Shown here one piece after another: positions 1-7,009 of a DNA stretch of 64,000 nucleotides. The translations under genes were made by a program, and so were the position numbers. The stretch comes from Variovorax sp. V213. Lineage in GTDB: Bacteria > Pseudomonadota > Gammaproteobacteria > Burkholderiales > Burkholderiaceae_C. Where the stretch lies: positions 1,179,001 through 1,243,000 of the forward strand of contig NZ_AP028664.1 in NCBI RefSeq assembly GCF_041154455.1. The letters run 5' to 3'. Each line of letters starts with the position of its first letter. The first letter of the stretch is position 1. A model generated the notes under the pieces. That model was not told the DNA's origin and did no database searches. It worked only from the letters and a program-made list of their open reading frames with translations.

Positions 1-129
1 CAGCACTCGCAGCTTCTCGCGCTGTTCCGTGCCGGCGATTTCGCCAAGTTCGAAAAGCTGATGCGCGCCCACGTCACCGGCACGCGCAACAGCTATGTCG
101 CCAGCCTGAAGACGCGGACCGCCGCGTAA
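1..129 (+). CDS. C-terminal end of a probable GntR/FCD-type transcriptional regulator (5' truncated)
   Basis: Only the last 42 codons are inside the window, ending in TAA. The tail contains a segment of the type HSQLLALFRAGDFAKFEKLM followed by RAHV, which resembles the final helices of FCD ligand-binding domains (His-x-x-Leu-Leu-x-Ala-Phe-x-x-x-Asp ... Leu-Met-x-x-His). The DNA-binding part lies outside the window, so the family call rests on this short helix pair alone. It converges on the M20 hydrolase gene with a 7-bp gap. Confidence 0.5.
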   Translation, partial: QHSQLLALFRAGDFAKFEKLMRAHVTGTRNSYVASLKTRTAA

Positions 130-136
130 GAAAAGC

Positions 137-1363
137 TCAGGCCAGCAGGTCGCTCAGCGTGCGCGCAATCACCTTGGTGGCGCGGCGCAGGTCTTCGAGC
201 ACCACGCGCTCGTCGTTGCGCTTGGCGTGCGACTCGAGCACGGTGCGCGGCCCCGCGCCGTAGATCACGCCCGGAATGCCGGCTTCTCCGTAGAGGCGCA
301 CGTCGGTGTAAAGCGGCGTGCCCATGGCCTTGATCGGCTCGCCGAACAGTTCCTGGCCGTGCTTCTGGATGGCATCGACCAGCGGCTTGTTGCCAGCCAG
401 CGGCTGCATCGAATTGGCGAGCAGCAGGCGCTTGATCTCCACCGTGATGCCGGCGCTCTCGGCGGCCGCATCGGCGATCACCTTGCGGATCGTCGCCTCG
501 ACCTCGACCGGGTTCTCTTCGGGGATCATGCGGCGGTCGAGCTTGAACACCACCTTGCCGGGCACCACGTTGGTGTTGGTGCCGCCTTCGATGCGGCCCA
601 CGTTGAGGTAGGGGTGCGTGATACCTTCGACCTTCGACGTCACCTGCTGGTAGAGCGTGTTCTGTGCGTAGAGCGCATTGAGGATCTTCACCGCGCCCTG
701 CAAGGCATCGACCCCGGTCGTCGGAATGGCCGCGTGGGCCATCTTGCCGTGCACCGTCACTTCCATCTGCAGGCAGCCGTTGTGGGCCGTGACCACCTCG
801 TAGCTGAAACCGGCCGCGATCATCAGGTTGGGCCTGGTGAGGCCTTGCTTGAGCAGCCAGCCCGGGCCGAGGATGCCGCCGAATTCCTCGTCGTAGGTGA
901 AGTGCAGTTCGACGCTGCCCTTGGTCGGCTTGGCCGCGGCTTCGAGCGCGCGCAGCGCGAAGGTGAAGCTCGCGAAATCGCTCTTGCTCACGGCGGCTGC
1001 GCGGCCGTAGAGGCTGCCGCCTTCGATCTCGCCGCCATAAGGGTCGTGCGTCCAGCCGTCTCCAGGCGGCACCACGTCGCCGTGCGCGTTGAGCGCCACG
1101 GTGCGGCCGCCGCTCCCGTATTGGCGGCGCACGATCAGGTTGGTGAGCGATTCGAGGCCGTAGTCCTTCACCTCCTGTGCCGGCACGGCATGCTTCTCGG
1201 CCTCAAGGCCGAAATCTTTCAGCAGCTCGGCCGTGCGCTCGGCATGCGGCGCGTTGTTGCCGGGCGGCGTGTCGGTGGGCACGCGCACCAGTTGCTGCAG
1301 GAACTGCACTTCCTCGTCGAAGTGGGCGTCGATCCAGGCGTCGAGCTTGGCGTAGTCGGTCAT
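137..1363 (-). CDS. M20 family metallo-hydrolase with atypical metal motif
   Basis: This is a 408-residue protein of the ArgE/DapE/ACY1/CPG2 (M20) family of zinc amidohydrolases and deacylases. It keeps the first metal motif (H94-G-D96), the catalytic E159-E160 pair, the dimerisation-domain H210 region and a C-terminal Glu-Ser-His. The usual Gly-Arg-Gly-x-x-Asp-Met-Lys motif reads GRAAAVSKSD at residues 120-129, so the position of the metal-bridging Asp is Val125. The gene starts 11 bp after the stop of the OHCU decarboxylase/allantoate amidohydrolase gene and is probably the last gene of the gntR-puuE-uraD/allC series. Its substrate is unknown; the context suggests a ureido or N-carbamoyl compound, but this is inference. 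Confidence 0.85.
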   Translation of the reverse strand: MTDYAKLDAWIDAHFDEEVQFLQQLVRVPTDTPPGNNAPHAERTAELLKDFGLEAEKHAVPAQEVKDYGLESLTNLIVRRQYGSGGRTVALNAHGDVVPPGDGWTHDPYGGEIEGGSLYGRAAAVSKSDFASFTFALRALEAAAKPTKGSVELHFTYDEEFGGILGPGWLLKQGLTRPNLMIAAGFSYEVVTAHNGCLQMEVTVHGKMAHAAIPTTGVDALQGAVKILNALYAQNTLYQQVTSKVEGITHPYLNVGRIEGGTNTNVVPGKVVFKLDRRMIPEENPVEVEATIRKVIADAAAESAGITVEIKRLLLANSMQPLAGNKPLVDAIQKHGQELFGEPIKAMGTPLYTDVRLYGEAGIPGVIYGAGPRTVLESHAKRNDERVVLEDLRRATKVIARTLSDLLA

Positions 1364-1374
1364 GTTTTTTCTTT

Positions 1375-3177
1375 TCAGTGAGCTTGTTCGGCGGCGAGGT
1401 TGTCCAGCAGGTGCTGGAAGGCCTGCACGGCCAATTGAATGTCGTCGTTGGTGCTCGATTCGAGCGGGTTGTGGCTGATGCCCGAGTTGATGCCGCGCAC
1501 GAAGAGCATGGCCTGCGGCATCACCTCGTGCAGCTTCATCGCATCGTGGCCGGCGCCGCTGGGCATGCGGAAGAGCGGAATGCCCAGCGCATCGACGGCC
1601 TTCTCCCAGCGCTGCTGCCAGGCGGGCGCGCTGGGCGCGGCGGCGGCGCGCATGGTCTCCTCGAGCTCATAGCGCACGCCGCGGCGCTCGCAGATGGCTT
1701 TCAGTTCGTCGACCACGTCGGTGGCAAGCGCATCGCGCTGGGTGTTGTTGGGCGCGCGCAGGTCGAGGCTGAACTTGCAGCGGCCCGGCACCACGTTGAT
1801 CGAGCCGCTGGGCACTTCGAGCATGCCCACGGTGCCGACCGAGTCGCCGTCTTTCGCGGCGCGCTGCTCGGTGTACAGAATGAGTTCGGCCGCCGCGGCG
1901 GCCGCGTCGCGGCGGCGGTCCATCGGCGTGGTGCCGGCGTGGCTGGCCATGCCGATCACTTCGCCCACGTAGCGCACGCTGCCGTTGATGGAGGTGACGA
2001 TGCCCAGCGGCAGGTCGAGTTCGGTGAGCACCGGCCCCTGTTCGATGTGCACCTCGACAAAGCCGAGGTAGCGCGCCGGATCGCGCTGGATCTTCGGAAT
2101 GTCTTCCGGCCTGAGGCCCGCGTTCTGCATGGCCTCGCGCATGGTGACGCCGTCGGCATCCTTCTGGTCGAGCCAGCGCGGGTCGAAGTGGCCGATGAGT
2201 GCGCCCGACCCTAGAAAGGTGGCCTTGTAGCGCTGGCCTTCTTCTTCGGCAAAACCCACCACCTCGAAAGCGAAGGGCAGGCGCCTGCCTTGGCGCTTGA
2301 GCTCGCGAACGCAGGCCATCGGCACGAAGATGCCCAGGCGGCCGTCGTACCTGCCGCCGTTGCGCACGGTGTCGTAGTGCGAGCCGGTGAGGAGGGCCTT
2401 CGCATCGGGCGTGACGCCAGAACCTTCGATGAAGCCTGCGGCTTCATAGCGGCCCACCACGTTGCCGACCGCATCGATGTGCACCGAGTCGAAGCCGCAC
2501 TCGCGCATCAGGCCGGAGATCTGCGCGGCACAGGCGCGGTGCGCGTCGGTCAGGTAGGTGACGGTGAGCTGGCCCTTTTCGGCATAGCCGGGATCGGTGT
2601 GCACCGAGAGCGCTTCCTGCCAGTCCCACACGTCGTTGCCGAGCGAGATGTTGGCGCCGAACTTGTCGTCGAGCCGGATCTCGGCAATGCGATGGATGTT
2701 GCGCAGCGCTTCGCCGAGCTCGAAGGCCGGGTGGTTGAACAGCCGGCGCTCGAAGGTGTCGATGATCTCGCGTTTGGACAGGCCCGTGCCGCGCGGCCCG
2801 CGCACCGCGAGGATGAACGGAAAGCCGAACTTCGCGTTGTAGTCGGCGTTGAGCTGCTGGATCTTCGCGAACTCGTCGGGCGTGCAGTCGGTCAGGCCGG
2901 CCTTGCTTTGCTCGTTGGTCGATTCGGCGGTCAGCGTCTTGCTCACCATGGCCTTGCCCGCGAGTTCGGGGTGGGCGCGAATCAGGCCGATCTGCTCATC
3001 GGCCGACGACGCGGCCAGCGCCTGCACCAGCGCATGCTTGAGGTGCGCGAGCGAGCGGAAGGGGCGTGCGGCCAGTGCGCGCTGGGCGATCCAGGGCGAG
3101 TGCTCGTAGATGCCGTCGAGCAGCGCGACGGCTTCGGCCGGCGCGGCTGCGTTGAGTTGTTCGATGGTGAGGCTCAT
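1375..3177 (-). CDS. Bifunctional OHCU decarboxylase / allantoate amidohydrolase
   Basis: A 600-residue fusion. Residues 1 to about 170 are a UraD-type decarboxylase, which turns 2-oxo-4-hydroxy-4-carboxy-5-ureidoimidazoline into S-allantoin; the catalytic His69 sits in RAHPELAGK, followed by the ESTNEQ...AGL segment. From about residue 185 it is an M20 allantoate amidohydrolase, with GSHYDT (His267), GGRYDG (Asp278) and the EEEG motif at 311-314, and it should release ammonia, CO2 and ureidoglycine. The ATG at 3177 is chosen because it begins the UraD domain and lies 2 bp after the puuE stop; longer readings in this frame run through puuE. The two activities flank the allantoinase step, which the adjacent gene encodes. 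Confidence 0.93.
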   Translation of the reverse strand: MSLTIEQLNAAAPAEAVALLDGIYEHSPWIAQRALAARPFRSLAHLKHALVQALAASSADEQIGLIRAHPELAGKAMVSKTLTAESTNEQSKAGLTDCTPDEFAKIQQLNADYNAKFGFPFILAVRGPRGTGLSKREIIDTFERRLFNHPAFELGEALRNIHRIAEIRLDDKFGANISLGNDVWDWQEALSVHTDPGYAEKGQLTVTYLTDAHRACAAQISGLMRECGFDSVHIDAVGNVVGRYEAAGFIEGSGVTPDAKALLTGSHYDTVRNGGRYDGRLGIFVPMACVRELKRQGRRLPFAFEVVGFAEEEGQRYKATFLGSGALIGHFDPRWLDQKDADGVTMREAMQNAGLRPEDIPKIQRDPARYLGFVEVHIEQGPVLTELDLPLGIVTSINGSVRYVGEVIGMASHAGTTPMDRRRDAAAAAAELILYTEQRAAKDGDSVGTVGMLEVPSGSINVVPGRCKFSLDLRAPNNTQRDALATDVVDELKAICERRGVRYELEETMRAAAAPSAPAWQQRWEKAVDALGIPLFRMPSGAGHDAMKLHEVMPQAMLFVRGINSGISHNPLESSTNDDIQLAVQAFQHLLDNLAAEQAH

Positions 3178-3179
3178 GG

Positions 3180-4145
3180 TCAGCTTCCTTTGGTGGCCGT
3201 TTCGAACGGATGGGCCTGCTTCCAGTGGCGTGCGATGTCCAGGCGCCGGCAGACCCACACGCCGTCGTGCTGGCCGATGTGATCGAGAAAGCGCTGCAGC
3301 GCCGTGATGCGGCCGGGCCGCCCGAGCAGCCGGCAGTGCATGCCGATGCTCATCATCTTGGGGCTGTTGTCGCCTTGCGGATCGCCTTCGGCATAGAGCG
3401 CGTCGAAGGTGTCTTTCATGTACTGGAAGAACGGGTCGGCGTGCGAGTAACCCTGCGGCAGCGCAAAGCGCATGTCGTTGCAGTCCAGCGTGTAGGGGAC
3501 GATGAGCTGGGGCACCACCGTGCCGTCGGTCTTCTGCACCTTCATCCAGAAGGGCAGGTCGTCGCCGTAATAGTCGCTGTCGTATTCGAAGCCGCCGTAG
3601 TCGGCCACGAGGCGGCGCGTGCGCGGGCTGTCGCGGCCGGTGTACCAGCCCAGGGCTCGTTCGCCCGTGAGCTTCTCGATGGCTTCCATGCCCAGGCGCA
3701 TGTGCTCGCGCTCGGTGGCCTCGTCGAGGTTCTGGTAGTGGATCCAGCGCCAGCCGTGGCAGGCGATCTCGTGGCCCAGCTCCTTGAAGGCCGCGGCCAG
3801 CTCGGGGTAGCGCGCGAGCGCCATGCCCACGCCGAAGACGGTGAGCGGCAGGCCGCGCTTCTCGAACTCGCGCAGGATGCGCCACACGCCGGCGCGCGAG
3901 CCGTATTCGTAGATGCCTTCCATGCTGATGTGCCGGTCCGGGAAGCTCGCCGGGTTGAACATCTCGGAGAGGAATTGTTCGGAGCCCGCGTCGCCGTGCA
4001 GCGTGGCGTTCTCGCCGCCCTCTTCGTAGTTGAGGACGAACTGCACCGCGATGCGCGCGCCGCCGGGCCATTGGGCGTGCGGCGGGTTGCGGCCGTAGCC
4101 GACGAGGTCGCGCGGGTAGGGCAGGGTGGTGTCGTAGACGGTCAT
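3180..4145 (-). CDS. puuE: Allantoinase, PuuE type (polysaccharide deacetylase fold)
   Basis: A 321-residue protein of the NodB/polysaccharide-deacetylase superfamily. Its N-terminus (MTVYDTTLPYPRDLVGYGRN) and the NYEEGGEN segment are typical of PuuE, the cofactor-independent allantoinase that opens the hydantoin ring of allantoin to give allantoate. It is full length for the family (about 300-320). The stop lies 2 bp before the start of the fused UraD-AllC gene, which suggests one transcript and coupled translation. It therefore supplies the step missing between the two halves of its neighbour. The upstream 129 bp carry an interspersed repeat rather than an obvious promoter, so transcription may come from the gntR promoter. 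Confidence 0.93.
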   Translation of the reverse strand: MTVYDTTLPYPRDLVGYGRNPPHAQWPGGARIAVQFVLNYEEGGENATLHGDAGSEQFLSEMFNPASFPDRHISMEGIYEYGSRAGVWRILREFEKRGLPLTVFGVGMALARYPELAAAFKELGHEIACHGWRWIHYQNLDEATEREHMRLGMEAIEKLTGERALGWYTGRDSPRTRRLVADYGGFEYDSDYYGDDLPFWMKVQKTDGTVVPQLIVPYTLDCNDMRFALPQGYSHADPFFQYMKDTFDALYAEGDPQGDNSPKMMSIGMHCRLLGRPGRITALQRFLDHIGQHDGVWVCRRLDIARHWKQAHPFETATKGS

Positions 4146-4182
4146 ATCAAGAGCGATCGTGTCAGGTGGTCGCGGCTCATTC

Positions 4183-4277
4183 GGGAAACACCGTGGAACC
4201 GGCTTTGCCGGGCCACTGGTGTTGCCCCCTTGAGGGGGAGGCGGCTACACGAAGTGAGCAGCAACGGGGGTGGGTCA
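4183..4277. repeat. Interspersed intergenic repeat, copy A
   Basis: This stretch contains GTGGAACCGGCTTTGCCGGG, then TGGTGTTGCCCCCTTGAGGG and CACGAAGTGAGCAGCAACGG. It closely matches 55553-55656 and partly matches 5396-5445 and 29961-29996. It holds nested palindromes (CCGGCTTTGCCGG, CCCCCTTGAGGGGG). In copies A, B and C the right end runs into the stop codon of a minus-strand gene, here the GntR regulator. Confidence 0.75.
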
Positions 4278-4949
4278 TGACAGCGCCAGCGAGATGTCGT
4301 TGGTCGGAACTTTGCGGTCGAAGGTCAGGTTGGCCTCGACGTGCTCCAGGTGTTCGGTCATGAGGCGCACGGCGCGCTCCTCGTCGCGCGCGGCCAGCGC
4401 CTTCACGATGTCGGCGTGCTCGTCGTTGGAATGCTCGGCCGCGCTGGCGCTCTGGTACATGAGCGTGATGAGGGCGCAGCGCGAGATGAGTTCGCCGAGG
4501 ATCTGCGCCAGCACCGTGTTGCCCATGAGCTCGGCCATGCGCACGTGGAAGTCGCCGAGCAACTCGGTGCGGCCCGAGATGTCTTCGCCCGACACGGCCG
4601 ATTTTTCGAGCGCCACATGCTCCTTGAGCGCCTTGATCTTCGCGGGCGTGACGGTGCGCACGAACTCGCGCGTCATCTCGGCTTCGAGCATGCGCCGTAC
4701 CTTGAACACCTGCCTGGCCTCGTCGACCGCGGGTGCGGCCACGAAGGCGCCGCGCGCCGGCTCCAGGCGAATGAGCTTGTTCTGCGACAGCTGGAACAGC
4801 GCCTGGCGCACCAGCGTGCGCGACACTCCGAAGTGGTCGGCCAGCTTTTGCTCAGCCAGCTTGGTGCCGGGCTGCAGCCGGTGCTCGACGATCGCCTTGG
4901 TCAGCGCGTCGACGATCGAACGGGTGGTGGAGGACTCCATGTTTTTCAT
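4275..4949 (-). CDS. GntR family (FCD) transcriptional regulator, probable purine/ureide regulator
   Basis: A 224-residue regulator with an N-terminal winged helix-turn-helix (about residues 10-70, with the LADHFGVSRTLVRQAL recognition segment) and an FCD effector domain of the FadR subfamily. The frame can be extended to a GTG at 4979, but that codon lies inside the candidate operator TGTATACA, so ATG 4949 (or ATG 4940) is preferred. It is divergent from hydroxyisourate hydrolase and precedes puuE and uraD/allC on the same strand. FCD regulators often bind palindromes with a GTATAC-like core, which fits autoregulation through 4968-4982. The effector is unknown; allantoin, urate or a later ureide are reasonable guesses. 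Confidence 0.88.
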   Translation of the reverse strand: MKNMESSTTRSIVDALTKAIVEHRLQPGTKLAEQKLADHFGVSRTLVRQALFQLSQNKLIRLEPARGAFVAAPAVDEARQVFKVRRMLEAEMTREFVRTVTPAKIKALKEHVALEKSAVSGEDISGRTELLGDFHVRMAELMGNTVLAQILGELISRCALITLMYQSASAAEHSNDEHADIVKALAARDEERAVRLMTEHLEHVEANLTFDRKVPTNDISLALS

Positions 4950-4967
4950 GATAGACCCAAAGCCGGT

Positions 4968-4982
4968 AACTGTATACACTTT
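4968..4982. promoter_or_regulatory. Candidate GntR operator (AACTGTATACACTTT)
   Basis: The palindromic core TGTATACA (4971-4978) lies between the divergent gntR and hydroxyisourate hydrolase genes. The same 15 bases recur at 6849-6863 before puuD, and both copies are followed by GTCCAC a few bases later. A GTATAC core is known for several FadR-type GntR proteins; assignment to this regulator is inferred from position. Confidence 0.6.
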
Positions 4983-5032
4983 TGTCCACCGGAATTTCCC
5001 GCACGATTTTTGTTCTGATGAAGGAGCGCCCC

Positions 5033-5383
5033 ATGGGCCTGAGCACCCACGTACTCGACACGATGCACGGCGGCCCCGCGGCCGGCATGGAGGTGGCGCT
5101 TTACACCACCCAAGGCGACGCCGCCACGCTGGTGAAGCGCTTCACGCTGAATTCGGACGGCCGCAGCGACGGGCCGCTCTACGACAACGACTCGCTCAAG
5201 GTCGGCACCTACCGGCTGGTGTTCGACGTGGCGGGTTATTTCAAGGCGCGCGGCGTGAAGCTGCCCGAGCCCAATTTCCTCAATAAGGTGTCGCTGGACT
5301 TCGGCGTGGCGCACACCGACCAGCACTACCACGTGCCGCTGCTCGTGACCCCGTGGAGCTATTCCACCTACCGCGGGTCGTGA
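5033..5383 (+). CDS. 5-hydroxyisourate hydrolase (transthyretin-like)
   Basis: A 116-residue transthyretin-related protein that hydrolyses 5-hydroxyisourate, the product of urate oxidation, to OHCU. It begins MGLSTHVLDT (His6 in the active-site strand) and ends with the diagnostic Tyr-Arg-Gly-Ser. ATG 5033 is chosen because AAGGAG lies 6 bases upstream; ATG 5018 and a start at 4982 would add residues the family lacks. It is divergent from gntR across the TGTATACA site and acts between PuuD and the UraD half of the fusion protein. Confidence 0.95.
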   Translation: MGLSTHVLDTMHGGPAAGMEVALYTTQGDAATLVKRFTLNSDGRSDGPLYDNDSLKVGTYRLVFDVAGYFKARGVKLPEPNFLNKVSLDFGVAHTDQHYHVPLLVTPWSYSTYRGS

Positions 5384-5395
5384 TCGCTGGTCCCG

Positions 5396-5445
5396 TCCTC
5401 ATGCGGCGACGCATGTGTGCGCGAAGACCGGGGGTGAGCCTGTTA
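5396..5445. repeat. Interspersed intergenic repeat, copy C (partial)
   Basis: The segment GTGCGCGAAGACCGGGGGTG followed by AGCCTGTTA resembles the right end of the copy at 55553-55656 (GTGCGCGAAGACTGGGGGCG then AGCCTATTA). As there, it ends at the TTA stop codon of a minus-strand lipoprotein gene. Confidence 0.5.
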
Positions 5446-5937
5446 TTGCTGCCCTTCGGTCAGGGTGTCGAGTTGGAAGCGCCCGCTCTTGTCCCAGAGC
5501 CAGGTGTCGGTCCACGTGACCGCACCGAGGCGCGTGGCGGGAGGGAAGGGCGAGGCCTGCAGGACGGCGCGCTCGATTTCGGCGATGACCTCGGGGGCGT
5601 GCTTGGGTGCGCGCATCCAGTGCAGCGACACCACCTTGCCGCCGGCATCGAGGTTGACCTGCAGCGTGCCGACGGCATAGAGCATGGGCGGCAGCTGGCC
5701 GCTGAAGATGCGGGACTTGTTGGCCTCGTAGATGTGGCGCGCGGCATCGCGGCGGTACTCGCGCGCGGTGGCTGCGTTCGATCCGCGCGGCACGGCAGCG
5801 ATCACGCTCCGTTCGGCCTTGACCTCGCTGATCTGACCGGGAACGGCGGCAGGGCTCCCGCAGCCGGCGAGCCAGAGTGCGGCAGAAAGAACGGATGCCG
5901 CCAATGCAAGGCGGCGCGGCGTAAGCTGACGGTTCAT
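5443..5937 (-). CDS. Putative lipoprotein, TonB C-terminal-like
   Basis: A 164-residue protein with a signal peptide and lipobox Leu23-Ala-Gly-Cys26, so it is probably anchored in a membrane. The mature part has a YRRDAARHIYEAN segment, then LQVNLDAGGKVVSLHWMR and IERAVLQASPFPP. This resembles the energy-transducer TonB C-terminal fold (a strand, then a 'V..S.G...L' helix and 'A..S.PFP..'). It has no link to purine metabolism and sits between hydroxyisourate hydrolase and xdhC on the opposite strand. Function unknown. Confidence 0.7.
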   Translation of the reverse strand: MNRQLTPRRLALAASVLSAALWLAGCGSPAAVPGQISEVKAERSVIAAVPRGSNAATAREYRRDAARHIYEANKSRIFSGQLPPMLYAVGTLQVNLDAGGKVVSLHWMRAPKHAPEVIAEIERAVLQASPFPPATRLGAVTWTDTWLWDKSGRFQLDTLTEGQQ

Positions 5938-5989
5938 CGTCGGGTTATACCGTGAGTCTCGTGCAAACCCGCAACCGAAGGTATCGGAA

Positions 5990-6796
5990 ATGAACGGCTT
6001 GGTCGATCAACTGCTGGCCCGTCTCGCGCGCGAAGACGCAGTGCTGGTGCGCGTCGAATCGACGCAGGGCTCGGCGCCGCGCGAGGCAGGCACCTGGATG
6101 GCGGTGTGGGCCGAAGGACTCACGGGCACCATCGGCGGCGGCCAGCTCGAATTCCAGGCCACGCAGGAGGCGCGCGAATTGCTCGCCGGCCAGCGCGCGA
6201 TCGACGGCATCCAGCGCTATCCGCTCGGCCCGAGCCTGGGCCAGTGCTGCGGCGGCGTGGTGTTTCTCGCCTATAGCCGCATCACGTCCGCCGATGCGGC
6301 GGCGTTGCAGCGCGAACTGGTCGCGCAGCTCAAGCCGGTGGCGCTGTTTGGCGGCGGCCATGTGGGCGCAGCGTTGGCGCGGCTTCTGGCCAGCCTGCCG
6401 TTCACCGTGCGCTGGATCGACAGCCGCGACGGCGTGTTCCCCGAGGCGCTGCCCGCGCAGATCGACACCGAGCATTCCGAGCCCGTGCAGGACGCCGTGG
6501 CCAGCCTCTCACCGGGCAGCCGGGTGCTGATCATGAGCTTCAGCCACGCCGAAGACCTGGACATCGTCATCGCCTGCCTCAAGCGCCTGCGCACCCAAGG
6601 CGACCTGCCGTACATCGGCCTGATCGGCAGCAAGACCAAATGGGCCACGTTCAGCCACCGGCTCGAGGCGCGCGGCTTCACGCCCGAAGAGCTGGCCCGC
6701 ATCACCTGCCCCATCGGCGTGCCCGGCATCACCGGCAAGGAGCCTGAAGTGATCGCAGTCGCGGTGGCGGCACAGTTGTTGCAATCGCTGGGCTGA
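5990..6796 (+). CDS. xdhC: Xanthine dehydrogenase accessory protein XdhC
   Basis: A 268-residue XdhC/CoxI-family protein that binds molybdenum cofactor and helps insert its sulfurated form into xanthine dehydrogenase. It shows the N-terminal VESTQGSAPREAGTWM motif, the IGGGQLEFQA segment, a Cys pair in LGQCCGGVVF, and a Rossmann loop ALFGGGHVGAALARLL. Its partners XdhA and XdhB are encoded about 19 kb away. It precedes puuD in the same direction, but the puuD promoter region separates them. Confidence 0.93.
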   Translation: MNGLVDQLLARLAREDAVLVRVESTQGSAPREAGTWMAVWAEGLTGTIGGGQLEFQATQEARELLAGQRAIDGIQRYPLGPSLGQCCGGVVFLAYSRITSADAAALQRELVAQLKPVALFGGGHVGAALARLLASLPFTVRWIDSRDGVFPEALPAQIDTEHSEPVQDAVASLSPGSRVLIMSFSHAEDLDIVIACLKRLRTQGDLPYIGLIGSKTKWATFSHRLEARGFTPEELARITCPIGVPGITGKEPEVIAVAVAAQLLQSLG

Positions 6797-6848
6797 ACAG
6801 GGTTTTCCCGGCGGTGACGCCCCAAAAAAGCATTCCGCCTCTTGCCAA

Positions 6849-6863
6849 AACTGTATACACTTT
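6849..6863. promoter_or_regulatory. Candidate GntR operator before puuD (AACTGTATACACTTT)
   Basis: Second exact copy of the 15-mer found at 4968-4982, with core TGTATACA at 6852-6859 and GTCCAC shortly downstream. It lies about 150 bp before the puuD start, in a 213-bp intergenic region that holds no other recognisable gene. Confidence 0.6.
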
Positions 6864-7009
6864 CGGTCCACAACAAGCCGCAGCGGAGCGAGGCCCATTC
6901 CATGGAGCCTGCGTTCGCGGCACTTTCTCTGCTTACAGCGCCCGCAGTGGTGAGCAGGCTGAAACCCCTTTGCGGCGCCCCACGCGCCTGAAGGGTTGAG
7001 AGAGAGCAC

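Noticed and set aside
3178..4071. Upstream extension of the UraD-AllC fusion to 898 residues
   Set aside because: The extra part is the wrong-frame reading of puuE, Arg-rich and unlike any UraD protein; ATG 3177 begins the domain.
4950..4979. Start of the GntR regulator at GTG 4979
   Set aside because: It would place the candidate operator inside the coding region, and the added residues are not part of the winged helix domain.
4982..5032. Start of hydroxyisourate hydrolase at 4982 or 5018
   Set aside because: AAGGAG is ideally placed for ATG 5033, and known proteins of this family begin close to LSTHVLD.
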